DNA of 64,000 nucleotides, taken from the NCBI RefSeq assembly GCF_910592395.1, contig NC_088317.1, positions 5,830,001 through 5,894,000 of the forward strand. The letters are read 5' to 3'. The DNA comes from Lineus longissimus (taxonomy: Eukaryota; Nemertea; Pilidiophora; Heteronemertea; Lineidae). The notes beneath the pieces are model-generated. The model had not been told where the DNA came from and did not search any database. It was given only the letters and a program-made list of their open reading frames with translations. The translations under genes and the position numbers were made by a program. Positions 8,590 to 19,993 of this stretch are shown here, one piece after another; the stretch's first letter is position 1, and every line of letters starts with the position of its first letter.

Positions 8590-11160
8590 ATGTATCATTG
8601 ACGAATATGGACCGCAGGCTCCCATAAAACTGTGCGGTGATCTCAACACCCGTCTGCCAAGGGACGCTATGATAGATAGTAACTGGGCTACGGAGAAGTG
8701 TTTCAATGCTAACAGTGTTCTCTTGTACGATTTCATTGCTGCGAATGAACTGAGTGTTGTGGACTTCAAGTATAAACAACAAGTCCAATACACGTACTTT
8801 TTTCATAAATCTCGGACTTTCACATGGATTGATCACATCTTGGCCAACACCCACGATGTTGCTTCTGTCACAGAATGTAGGATCATTCCGGAGGAGAGCA
8901 ACAACGTTAGTGACCATCTACCAATTACAATGAAATTCAAACTGCGCATGAAAGCAGGGGCTCCCAAAACTGACCGGGGAATTCGCTATGTTCCTCCACC
9001 TAAGCAGGATTGGACTAACAATAAAGACTCGTATGCTCAACTCCTTGCGGAAACACTTGAACGCGTGCCAGTCTTTTGTGTGCGCCCGGGTGAAAACCGC
9101 GAATCAATTCAGTCTCGCATTGACCAATATTGTGACACTATTATTGACTCCATGCATGTTGCGCTGAAGGAATCGAACTGTGAACGTGTTGCTAGGCCCC
9201 GTCGAAAGTATTGGTGTCCTGAAATGACCCAGTTAAAGAAGCGGAAATCTTTTTGGTGGAAACTGTGGGTAAATAACGGCCGCCCCCGAAGTGGCCCTGT
9301 CTTTGACTGTTACAAAAATGTGAAAAAACAGTATCGCCAGTCGTCGCGTCTTCTAATTCAGCAAAGGCTGAATAACCGGGTTATTCGTATCGCGGATCAA
9401 TACAAGGAGACTCGCAGTCGTGTTTTCTGGAGCTCCATTAGACAGAGTCGGAGCCCTCAAAATGTGCCGTCTCTGCTCACTGTCTCCGACTTCATGGCTC
9501 ATTTCAGTAACATTATGCATGATGAGAAAAAAGATATGACGAAACGGCAACTCTGTATTGAAACTGAAGTTAAGGACTTTTACTCTCAAAAACTCTGCCA
9601 CTGTTTTCAGCTCATGTGTTTCTTCTGAAGAAATTAAAAAGAAAGTCCTTGGTCTACGCAAGGGTTGTGCCCCGGGGCAAGACGGTATCACGTCGGAGCA
9701 ATTGGCATACGGTTGCTCAGCTGGCCTGATCGGACACCTCACGGCGCTGTACTCTACAGTCTTCTCCAGGCATGTCGTTCCGAACTGTTTCAGAACCGCG
9801 GGGTAATTATCCCATTGTTAAAGAAACCTACTCTCAATCCGAACTTATACCGAATAGCTACTGCCTATAACCTTGGGATCTGTTTTTGCTAAGTTAGCTG
9901 AGCTGCTTGTGAAACCACAGGAGGAGGTGGATCTAAGTGACTGTCAATATGGTTTCCGCAAAGGGAGAGGTACAGAATTCTGTTCTGTGTTACTTAATGA
10001 TGTATCCATGTACGCAAAGGAGAAATGTTCCCCCTTATACGCGTGCAGTTTGGACGCCGAAAAATGTTTTGACAAAATCTGGCACGCAGGCCTCCTTTTC
10101 AAAGTGATGGATAAATTGCCTCCGGACAATTGGATGTTTCTTTATGAATTTTACTCTTGTTTGAATGCTGAGATCCGTTGGAACGGCTGTCGAACCCCAG
10201 TCTTTCCAATAACACGAGGAACCCGTCAAGGCAGTGTTTTATCTCCACTTCTTTTTAACATTTTTATTGATGACTTGTTACGAAAACTTGAATGTCCTGG
10301 TCCCGGTGGAATACGGATTGGTGCTACTGTCTTAAAATGTTTTGCCTATGCCGATGACATTACTTTGCTGAGTCTGACATCCACTGGCCTACAATATCTT
10401 ATTGATCTTTGTGACTCGTATGCCAAAGAATGGCGATTTTTCTTCGGGATCAAAAAGTCAAAGTGTATGGTGATCGGTAAATCAATACTTAAGAAAGACC
10501 CTGAATGGGCTATTTCTGTATGTGTGATGGAGAACTCGGACTCCTTGGACATATTAGGTGTGGCTTTCGAGAAAGTCGCCAGTGGACATAGACATGTTGA
10601 AAAACCGCGCGCGTTCTTGTAGAAATGCCTACTTTAGTTTAAGTGGCTGTGGTATGTGTTATCCAGGTCTCTGGACTGGTGCGAAAGTGAAACTTTGGGA
10701 GAGCGTGTGCTCTCCGTCACTATTTTATGGTATGCACACAATTGATCTGAGTCGGGGCAATTTTCGGAAACTGGAAAAGTTGCAGGGTTCCCTGATCAAA
10801 CGATACTTTGGTTTATCGAAATTTTGTCATCATAGCCCTCTATTAAGGGCATTAGATATTGACAACCCGCGGAAAGTAATCGAACAGAAGCAAATTGGAC
10901 TTTTAAGAAGATTCTCTCCATCGATTGTAAAGCACGAGACGTCGTCATTGGCACGAGAAAAATTAAGGGTACCCTGTGTAACCGAGTGTTTAGTTCGTCG
11001 GGCCTCTCTGCCGCCAATGTCCTGTTTGTAAATCCAACATGTGGGCCTAGACGTATCACCAGGGAGGAGAATGGAATTGTCGATTCGGTAAAAACCTCAT
11101 GTGCCAATCTAAACCGGAAAAGCCATAAACTATTGAAGCTTTTACTTTCACCCTTTTGAT
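8590..11160 (+). mobile_element. Degenerate non-LTR retrotransposon (LINE) with endonuclease and reverse transcriptase
   Basis: Reading starts in mid-endonuclease (CGDLNTR about 8635, TWIDHI about 8830, SDHLPI about 8910). It continues through a linker (EEIKKKVLGLRKG near 9630, GCAPGQDGITSEQL near 9668) to the reverse transcriptase: YGFRKGRG near 9950, LDAEKCFDKIWH about 10050, QGSVLSPLLFNIFIDDLL about 10230, FAYADDITLL about 10340. A C-terminal part runs to a stop near 11160. At least four frame changes (near 9600, 9800, 9870, 10590, 11020) and internal stops make it non-functional. It is 5'-truncated about 110 bases from the Tc1 element. An A-rich stretch at 11320-11345 may mark the 3' tail. 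Motifs fit the Jockey/CR1 group; the clade is not resolved. Confidence 0.85.
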
Positions 11161-11725
11161 CGCTTTTTTTTGTGTGACGTAGTACGTTTGACCTATGACC
11201 CGTCTATTTGGGGACCCGTCTGTCTGTCAGGACTGTTTCAACATGTCCAAAACCGTTTGTAGCCGACCAAATAATTGTGAAATTGAGCATTTATCTCAGG
11301 GAGTATACAGATAAAGAGGCCTTATACTTAAAAATAAAAATAAATTATCTGTAGGGATTTTTGAAATACTATTTTCACGGTAGCGACTCCTTTTGCTCCG
11401 CGTTCCCGACTAAAAGACGCAATTTTCTTGTCGAGGCAATTAATTTTTTATATCAGCATTAGCTCATATATTTTCCATGTGTATGAAGGTCTATTATGTC
11501 GTCAGTTTATTAATGATCGCCTTAAGGTAAATTGTTTTGTAGACTGATTAGTCGCCCTTTTCGCCGATTCAATATGCCATGAATAATGCCAAGTGTCAAA
11601 ACATTATTTACATCTTATTTGCATGACAAACGTTATTCGTTGACCAATCAAATATGTTTTAGTGTGACCAGGGGTATGCAAGCGACCATAGAAGCGCACA
11701 ATGACCCCTGGGTGAACGAGGTTGG
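11161..11725. other. LINE 3' flank and unassigned sequence
   Basis: Contains the likely LINE 3' untranslated tail (A-rich run at 11320-11345) followed by AT-rich sequence. I see no exon or repeat structure here. Confidence 0.4.
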
Positions 11726-11953
11726 CGGCACAATCCTTCCCCTGTAACATTAGAGGGCATAATGCATAAGGTGGAAAACACCCGAAGAATTACACCAGCC
11801 TTTGGACCTTTCCATCTTTTCTTACAATGATGGGGTGGAAGTTAAACCTCATGTCAAACAAATTATTTCTTTTTGTACACATGAACTTGATGGTAGGTCC
11901 TAATTTCTTGAATTTCGTTTTTAACTTCAGACATTAGACTTCAGCAAAATGCC
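11726..11953. repeat. Second copy of the 4885-5040 dispersed repeat
   Basis: Begins GGCACAATCCTTCCCCTGTA and ends ACTTCAGCAAAATGCC, as does 4885-5040. About 75 bases are inserted in the middle relative to that copy. An open frame beginning at 11949 starts in this repeat and runs into the next MITE, so it is not treated as a gene. Confidence 0.7.
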
Positions 11954-12121
11954 TTCCGATCACTTTCAATTCAGCTTTCATGACCCCATTGATCTTGAAT
12001 GCACAATCACAGTAATAGTGTACAAGGCAGTATCAAGACTTACACCAATAGCCGGACTAAGGCCAGGCACAGCGAGGCCAAATGCAGACAGGGTCAGGGT
12101 AAGTCTACAAAAATCACTTAA

Positions 12122-12585
12122 AGCTGACGAGTCGAATATACATTCCAGAATAATGTCAAAGCGAGCATTCCGGAATATTCCTGATGTGCATTTGAATCTT
12201 CTGCTCAATATACTCATACCCCGTGCACAACTCGAAAGCGAGGCATTCACTGCAGACACCGTAGGGTGCACTTCGAGTGAAAGCGTCCAGAGATCACGTA
12301 TATTCCGGACGAAAAAGTCTGAATGCGATTCTGTGACTCAGTGGCCTCCGAACCGTATTGATGAGGTTTTCCTTTTTAAAACATCGAATATGCTGCAAGA
12401 GAAATTCACCGAAAGCAATGGTTTCTTAAAAAATAATCACCTACATGTACATGTAAGATGTCTACAGAGAATTCCTTGCTTTCGATTTCACTGGAGGTAA
12501 TGGGTTTATTAAGTAGAAGACCCAAATGCGCATCACGAACATTCCCGGCCATCGCCATTTCTAGGGAATATTCGACCCGTCAGCT
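12122..12585. mobile_element. TTAA-flanked MITE with ~80-90-bp inverted repeats
   Basis: The left arm AGCTGACGAGTCGAATATAC... (12122 to about 12210) is answered by an inverted right arm (about 12505-12585) ending ATTCGACCCGTCAGCT. TTAA flanks both ends (12118-12121 and 12586-12589), suggesting a TTAA target duplication as in piggyBac-like elements. There is no transposase. A solo right end of the same family lies at 38122-38209. Confidence 0.75.
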
Positions 12586-12589
12586 TTAA

Positions 12590-13542
12590 GTTCCATTACA
12601 AATGTGTCTAGAAAAACCAACCTTTCCGTTGAGTAAATTCTAGTTACCGTCCCATGGGAGATCTTGTAATGTGGGAGTTACACTCTAATGATATTTTGCC
12701 TACTAGTCATTCAGTCTGATTTGAATGGGTGTTGAATTTTTATCCCTTGATGCCGGGCAACATGCACAAAAATCATGGTTCCACAGCTAGGCTTGTTTGC
12801 GATAGGTCCTTCAAAAATATTGACACAACAAAGATCATATTGTAACGAGGTCTTCGTGTTAAAAAAAAGATGTAGTTGATGAAATCTAAAGCAATTCCTG
12901 ACCTTTAGGCCAGAGACCTCTATTAAAACCTGTGTACATTACATGTACATTGTTGTGCATAAGTTTTGGTAAAAAAAGTACACATTGGACCAATCAATCT
13001 GCACAAAATTTTATATGTGTCAAGAAGAACCCTTTGCCAATAGCATAATAAAGTTTAAAAACATTCCAATACCGATTGCCTGAGAAAAAGAGATTTCCGT
13101 ACACCATATCCATCAAAACGTCACTGGCGCATTGATATGGCCCTGTCAAAGTACAAGTTCTAAACTGACCAGTGAGACCACATTTTCTTAAATATATTAT
13201 CAAAAAGCATATTTCTGTGATGGCCTAACTCTGTAGATTAAGAATCAACCACAGATTGAGAATTAATTCCACTTTGGTCCATCCCAGCCATGTATTTACC
13301 ACAACTTGGCATTTTGATAAACTCTATGTGACTTGTGCCACACTTCCGGTCGTGGATGAATACATGTCTCTGCCCTTTAAGTGCTTTTTTGGCCATTTGT
13401 GACACTTGATATTGGAATTAGGCTGGGTAGAAATTTGACCGTTTAACAGTTTTCTGAAGTCGCTTTTTATAACCTTTACCAAACTGGCAGCACATCGACA
13501 CCATTATAGATATCTGACAGAATATTTCATCATCTGTTTTTA
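12590..13542. other. Intergenic, nothing recognised
   Basis: AT-rich sequence without convincing exons, tandem repeats or inverted repeats. It ends at the tandem duplication that precedes the lectin gene. Confidence 0.4.
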
Positions 13543-13880
13543 AGGATGCAAATTTATTTCAGTCAGGTTTCAAGTAAACGCCTTGAGAGTTATTCATTAA
13601 GTGTCGAAATTTTTGGCCTGACTGTTAGATATACTGCAACCACCATTGCATCAGACACGTTTGAGGTAGTGACATTGGTATTTCTTCCAGAAACTGGTTT
13701 CAGTGCTAAAACCCCTCGTTCTTGCATCCTCGAGGATGCAAATTTATTTCAGCCAGGTTTGAAGTGAACGCCTTCAGAATTATTCATTCAGTATCAATTT
13801 TTTTGCTGACTGTTATATATACTGCATTGCAACCACCGTTTCTGACAGTGAAATTGGTATTTCTTCCAGGAACTGGTTAA
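13543..13880. repeat. Two tandem copies of a ~190-bp unit directly upstream of the lectin gene
   Basis: The unit starting GGATGCAAATTTATTTCAG at 13543 repeats from 13733. Both copies end TTGGTATTTCTTCCAG followed by (G/A)AACTGGTT, which looks like a splice acceptor. The second copy runs directly into the start codon at 13882. The upstream reading frame is open back to the putative acceptor, so the first coding exon could begin earlier and the duplication may have copied its acceptor. Confidence 0.7.
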
Positions 13881-13881
13881 A

Positions 13882-16800
13882 ATGCTAACCACCGACGACC
13901 TTCTCGTGAATCCAAATCCTACAAGAACACTGCAGACTCTTGATAGGCCTAACATACGACTTGACACGCAACCAGCAACAAATGTTTACCGAAACCTCCA
14001 TGTTCAACAAGGAACATCATCGTTCGCAGTCCTAGCGATTGAACATGGTGCTGAGGTGTGTCATTTTTTCAATTACAGTAGAAAGCTTTTGGGTTATGCA
14101 CAAGATGGCCTTATGGCAAGTTTTCGAGATTCAACCATTTGGAATATTCGAGTCAGATTTGAACGCCGCCGGAAACAAAATCATAACGAGAAGAAACCAG
14201 TGCCAGTACCTCGTCCTCCAGTAGTTTTGACCCGTACCGGAATTGATGAAGTACTTGAAAAGGGAATGCCCAAGTTTCAAGAAATTGCGAAGCGTCTCCG
14301 AGAAGGAATTATGGCCAGCGGAAAGTTTGCCAAAAACTCGAGCATGATCACTCGAGGAACAGAGCTGATTCTCCATATTGAACAAGATATTGAGAAGGGG
14401 GTTAAAAAAGCAGTTGAAAAAGAAGGTGCGCATAGTCTCGAGAGAAAGATTCCAATCGTGTCCACATTATTTGGCCTGGTCTTCGGAGCTATGCGCTTGA
14501 GAGAAGGTGACTTTGCAGGGGCATTTATGGAGGTGGCCTCGGGGGTCGCTGCTGATATCCCTGGATATGGTGAGTACAAGACTGTTTTTATCTCTTCACC
14601 ATGTGACAGAAAAATGTGCATACTTTTACTTGATGACTTTCATATACCGTAAATTATGGCAGAACCTGTGACACTAAAGTATTGGGGCCAGAATAGGAGG
14701 CTTGGCAGGGAAAAGAATGTGCGCTGATGATCACTCAATAAAGGGCGTCAACTTATTTAATTGTTGATTCTGTCCAATTTGCTGCATAAAGCCATTCGGG
14801 AATGGGAATACTGTATATAATACTGATGCAGTGACTGAGGTCATAGACTGTCAAAAAGCTGACCGAGGTTGAATAAATTTCGCGATCTCCAACGAGAATT
14901 TGTGACTTTCACGAGACTTATTACTGCATGTGCATATTTTCCCATTTACTGTTCACTCGAACGCATAAGCGACAGGCTAACAGCAAAACTATAAGAGGAA
15001 TCTTTCTTAGGCGAATATTATTGTTAATAAGGTAAAATGGGGTAACTGTAGCCCCTTTTTCACCTATAACCTATAACCTTTGGTTACGCAAGAGTCAGAT
15101 TCACTAAAACTGGCCAGTACCTTGCAGTGCCACCTCTTCCAATTTTACAGCCAGCAATTCAGGGCACTTAATCTAAAACAATGCCTCTGGGAGACAATAC
15201 AAGACTCGTGGTCAGGGGCTACAAATACCCCGTGGCCTTGGGGTATTTGTAGCCCCTGACTAAAATTTAAAATTGCATGTTTTTTTATGAATGAGAACAT
15301 ATTTTTCACAGGTTTATGGTCTTTGTTAGCAATAACGGTTTCAATATCATTCCAATCCAGGTTGGCGACGAGATTTATCTGGTATCAAACGATATTTATT
15401 GAACGCATTTTAAAAGTGATGTTCGATGCAATCACTTACCAACAATTTAAACAATATCGTCGCAAATCAGACTGATTTTAAACTGGTGTAAAAACACAAA
15501 GTTCTATTTATCACATCTGTTGTACATTACACCTTGTGTCAGACAACAGCTTGTGATATTCTAAATTGACTGACGGTCTTGTCGTGCGCCATTAAAAAAC
15601 TGTAGTTTCAGTTCGAAAAAATTCGATCCCAACTTTTTTTGTGCATGTGTCTGATTTGTTTACTTCTTATAGCCAAAGCTCTTACATAACATGTTGCATA
15701 ATCCAAAACTATTTATTTTGTGATACTCAAGAGTCACCGCTTTCATATCCATGCTTGGGTTGGCTGAATCATAGTTCCATGGTTACCGGAATAAAAATCA
15801 AAAACATTGCCAGGGGCTACAATTATACCGGGGCTACAAATACCCCACATTACCTTACATTGCATATAGACGGATTCCAAAAAGTTATCTCAGTGTCTGA
15901 AAGCCATTGAATGAGAGAATAAGACGGAACAAACTAGCTGAAAAGCGCTGATGCCATCAATATATAGTATGGTCAAAAATTTTCCCAAAGTATTAACCAC
16001 AAACTCTTTAAACAACCAAAACTTTGGCTTAATATTATGACGATACAATTTCTGATCAAAAGCCACGACTGAATTCTGAAAATACCAACTTGGCATGAGT
16101 CGCGGCTAAAAGATTGGAAGTGCCACACGTGGATTTTTATCATAAATAGTAACAAAGGTTTACACTTTGAACACCAATTCGTTTCACAAACAATGATTCC
16201 TTCGAATTAGCTCTGATGTCCACTTTAATCAGTGTTTTCATTACAGGTACAGCAGCATCTCTGGTCATTGATGCTGCCCTGCTTGGTAAGGACATTGCTA
16301 ACACAATCGCTGATGAAAAGAACAAGAAAAGGCTAGCAGAAAGTGACATTGCGGAAATAAAAGAAGAAAATAAACAGATAAGGGAAACCTTGGCAGGACT
16401 GTTACCTAGATCAGAATTATATGGCTTAGGCACCGAAGGGTACTTTGACGAGTCTGACCTTGCTGTAGTTGATGATATTATCAAGATTCATGTTAACTGC
16501 GGAGAGTTAATTGATGGTATACAGGTAGAGTACAGGCATGGAGGGTTGGGAAACCACCATGGAGGCCACGGTGGTGAAAGGCGCACGGTCCACCTCAAGA
16601 ATGGTGAGCATGTCACAACCGTCAAAGGGTCATTATTTATCGATTTCAAGAAGCGATCAATAATCAGCAGCCTCACATTCATCACCGATTACGACAATGA
16701 GTACACCTTTGGTTCTCCAAAGGGACGCCCTTTTGAGTTTGAAATGTTGGATGGTACCCACTTGGGTGCCATTCAAGGATGTGATTTCTTCTCGGGAAGA

Positions 16801-16890
16801 AAAAAGGCTGTACCTGATTGGGAACAATATATTGAATTGTTGCCTGCAATCAGGTTTGTTTCCACGTACAGCGCAATTGACTTCGCATAG
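13882..16890 (+). CDS. Two-exon protein: helical N-terminus, Gly/Ala-rich hydrophobic segment, coiled coil, jacalin-like lectin domain
   Basis: Exons 13882-14569 and 16247-16890 (TAG) join across a 1677-base phase-1 intron (TATG/GTGAGT...TTACAG/GTACAG) to give 443 aa. Residues 1-110 have no recognised domain and no signal peptide. Residues ~112-185 are Lys/Glu-rich amphipathic helix. Residues ~189-246 form a hydrophobic Gly/Ala-rich stretch (IPIVSTLFGLVFGAM, GDFAGAFMEVASGVAADIPG, GTAASLVIDAALLG) that could insert in or lie on a membrane. Residues ~250-280 are charged coiled coil. Residues ~302-437 match the jacalin/beta-prism pattern: ELIDGIQVEY, HHGGHGG, VHLKNGEHVTTVKG, SSLTFITDY, YTFGSPKGRPFEF. 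Jacalin-type domains bind mannose/galactose glycans, so glycan-targeted membrane action in defence is a guess only. Another 5' exon is possible. I see no AATAAA close downstream. Confidence 0.7.
15029..15856. mobile_element. 828-bp MITE-like element (AAGGTAAAATGGGG termini) inside the lectin gene intron
   Basis: The left end reads AAGGTAAAATGGGGTAACTG and the right end read inward AAGGTAATGTGGGGTATTTG. Both are followed by TAGCCCC, giving short imperfect inverted repeats. An internal perfect 21-bp palindrome (15211-15231 and 15240-15260, 8-nt loop) repeats the terminal GGGGCTACAAATACCCC motif. No coding capacity is seen. A longer relative is at 18674-19945 and a terminal fragment at 55108-55150. 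Confidence 0.75.
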
Positions 16891-17280
16891 ATGTGTGCAG
16901 GATGGAAAACTGCATTGAATTCAACTGCGCCTTGTAGGATGACGTTTTCTGCAACCTTTTTTTATAAATACCCAAGAAATGTAGCAAAATTACCAACTAT
17001 TAGATGAAAAGTTACTGATTTTGACACTCCGAACAAATCCGTATCACCCAAGTCACTGTGATATGAGAGATGAGGTTCATACGTTAGGGAAAAAATCTTG
17101 TGCCAATCCCATTGTCCACAGGTTCTTTTCCATCATACCTCTTACTCCAACAGTCACGAGGGGAGATTCTTGTGTGGTTTGAAGGCCTTATGGTGCCATT
17201 GTGCCTTTTAACAGTTTTGATGATTTTTGAATTACGCCCGGCCCCAGGGGGCGTTTCTTGTGAAAAAACTACTTTGGCTT
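16891..17280. other. 3' flank of the lectin gene
   Basis: No repeat or exon recognised; no obvious polyadenylation hexamer within the first 200 bases. Confidence 0.35.
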
Positions 17281-18160
17281 TATCTCATGAATGCTGCCAG
17301 CTAAAATCATGTAATCTTTACTGTCGACACTGCTCATGAGACTACATCACATAACAGGCTACCCGGGAATTCGATGTGATCTACGTTTTAAAGTCACAGG
17401 GATCAAAAAGTGTAAATTTACCACACTTTGTTTCCCGAGCATAATTCCTCGGCCCCTGCGCGTACGTCATGTGAAAATCTACTTTTGGTTTAAGGAATTG
17501 AACCCGAGGCGGAGGACCTTGGTTGAGTTACCAAGACACTCGAGGGTGGAGCTAAAATACAGTCCAAACCCGAGCCGACAGCCGAGAGTGTCTTGGTAAC
17601 TCAACCAAGGTCCGAAGCCGAGGGTTCAATTTCTATTCTAAAATACCTCAAACTTAAAAAGATAGGCCACGAAATAACTTGAATATGTGCGAATTTGGCA
17701 AATTCCATCCATCGCCTGCCCGGAGCGCCGGTAGCGCCGTTGTTTACATTATGTTACGGCAGCCCGTATAGGAAGTCCGGATCGGCTCGCTCAAGTGACG
17801 CTAAAATCCGCGCAAATGGGCTATTTGGAGCGTTTTTCTCAGCAAATATGTGTAGTGCTCATTAAAAAACTTAGGGTGGTTGATGCTTCCTTGGCTGATT
17901 TGTGTTTGAAGCAGTGTTTTGAGAGCCTCAAACTTCTGAAGTGAGCTGTGTGCATGGTTCCACATTTTAGTGCAACCCGAGGGAACTTTGGTAGAGCATC
18001 TTGGTTGCGTGTCCAAAACACTCCACTCTCAGAACGAGGCTTATGCATTTTCCATTTAAAAGTTGACTTTACGGTACCAAGGTATTTTAGAATATATCTC
18101 ATGAATGCGGCTAGCTGAAATCATGAAATTTTTACGCGGCTGAGGAGCTTTCATAACATA
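17281..18160. repeat. Diverged direct repeat pair (17281-17345 and 18095-18160)
   Basis: TATCTCATGAATGC(T/G)GC(C/T)AGCT...ATCATG recurs about 814 bases apart with the same following pattern, ending in CATAACA. The pair brackets the hairpin at 17497-17630, so they may be parts of one older insertion. The intervening 17650-18090 shows nothing else. Confidence 0.45.
17497..17630. repeat. Long hairpin, ~47-bp arms
   Basis: ATTGAACCCGAGGCGGAGGA... (17497-17543) is the near reverse complement of 17583-17630, sharing the 28-base core from GGACCTTGG to ACACTC. The loop contains GGTGGAGCTAAAAT. The same loop-proximal motif and the outer AAGGAATTGA motif occur in the larger hairpin at 56953-57121, so the two belong to one family. 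Confidence 0.75.
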
Positions 18161-18673
18161 ATACCCGATATCTTTTTCAAGGTCACAGAGGTCATATAGC
18201 ATAAAATACTCGTTACTAGTTCTGGTCACCCTACATGGATATCGATAATTAGGTTGAGCATTTAGTATCTTCCGTTTAAACTCAATTTCTGTGTCAGGAA
18301 ACATACACTTGAAATTCGCAAAAGCCTTTCAGTCTGTGGGAGCAGGTCTTCTGATCTCTTGATAAGATAATAAGCTTTTCAAGTCATACTATACCACGAT
18401 TATTCAACTTTGTAGGTTTATTCTTGATATGATCGGAGGTTACAAGAGGTGAATTGTTAACTTTTCAAATACCGGTATGAAGAGCCCTAATTGATCGACA
18501 CAACCTATATCGTTGAAGAAAACAAAATACGTGACCTTTGTCGATGAAGGACTTTTAAATGATCTAATTTCTCAATGGGGTTTGGGGATTTCTTCTCTCT
18601 GATCTTGTGACATAACATTACATGTTAACCATTAAGGCTCCAAAACATCCGGAGGGGCGTACATATTTGAGGT

Positions 18674-19945
18674 AAGGTAAATGGGGTAATTGTAGCCCCT
18701 TCTTCACCTTTAACCTAGGTTACGCAAGAGATTTCCCAGCAGATTCACAAAAACCGGCCTGGATCTTGTAGTGGCACCTCTTCCAATTATATTGCCTGTT
18801 ATTCAGAGCATTTTATCTAAAACAATACTTCTGAGAGGCAATACAAGACTTGTGGTCAGGGGCTACAATTACCTGTGGCTTTGGGGTAATTGTGGCCCCT
18901 GACTGAAATTTCAAGTTACTTGTTTTTTATGCATAAGAACACTTTTTTACAGGTTTATGGTCTTTATTTGTAATAAAACATTTAGTATTATTGTCATCTA
19001 AGTTGACCACAGTTTTTTGCTGGTATCAAACAGTATTTATTGAACACATTAAGTGATGTTCGTTGCAATCACTTACCAACACTTTAAACAATATTGTCGC
19101 AAATCAGACTGATTTTAAACTGTTGTAAAAACGCTAAGTTTTATTTATCACATCTGTTGTACATTACACCTTGTGTCAGACAGCAGCTTGTGATATTCTG
19201 AATTGACTGACAGTGTTGACGTGCGCTATTAAAAACTTTAGTTTCAGGGATGGGTCATGTATCAACCCCAATTATTACTGGCATCACTTTAATGGTAATG
19301 CAGTGTACCATGAGAAATGCTGCTATCTAGTCAATGGTGTGGCTTTGACTAGAGACACCAGTAGCTTTGAAAATATTTTATTTCGAAATAATGTTAGAGA
19401 AACTAGTATGAAACCTCAAATGTATCATTGTTGGTACATAAATGGTTACCATTGTATCTGTTGTATCAAATCAGATAGATTTATGATCAAATGATATAAT
19501 TGAGGTATATGAATAAAAAAATTAACCTAGCATTTTCATGGTTTATGACAAGATATATTCAGCTATAGGGGCTACAAATACCCGGAACCAACGGGTTACA
19601 AATACACCGAGGGTACCTTGGTCAGAAAAGTGTCTCTGAAAAATTTACTTTTGATAATGACATCAAATGCCGCATACAACATTCTCTACACTCAATACTG
19701 ATCACCTGAACCAAGTTTCAAATATATCAATGCTCTGTGTGGAAGTGTGGAAAATTCAGACCTGTAAAAAGTTCAATCCAAAATTTTTTTGTGCATGTGT
19801 CTGATTTGTTTACTTCTTATAGCCAAAGCTCTTACATAACATGTTGCATAATTCAAAACTATTTATGTTGTGATACTCAAGTTCATATCCATGCTTGAGT
19901 TGGCTGAATAATTCCATGGTTACCGGAATATAAATCAAAAACATA
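18674..19945. mobile_element. Longer, right-truncated relative of the 15029-15856 element
   Basis: 18674-19246 and ~19776-19945 match the element at 15029 closely, including an imperfect version of its internal palindrome (18854-18903). Between them are ~530 bases (19247-19775) absent from the 15029 copy, containing GGGGCTACAAATACCCGG near 19566. The right terminus is missing and the homology stops about 50 bases before a pogo transposase relic. The 15029 copy may be a deletion derivative of a form like this. Confidence 0.7.
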
Positions 19946-19993
19946 GTCTTCTTGATGACATATATGCATTTTGTTCTATTTGTGATCATGTGA

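Noticed and set aside
11949-12500. 183-codon plus-strand frame
   Set aside because: It starts in a dispersed repeat and runs into a TTAA MITE; there are no family motifs.
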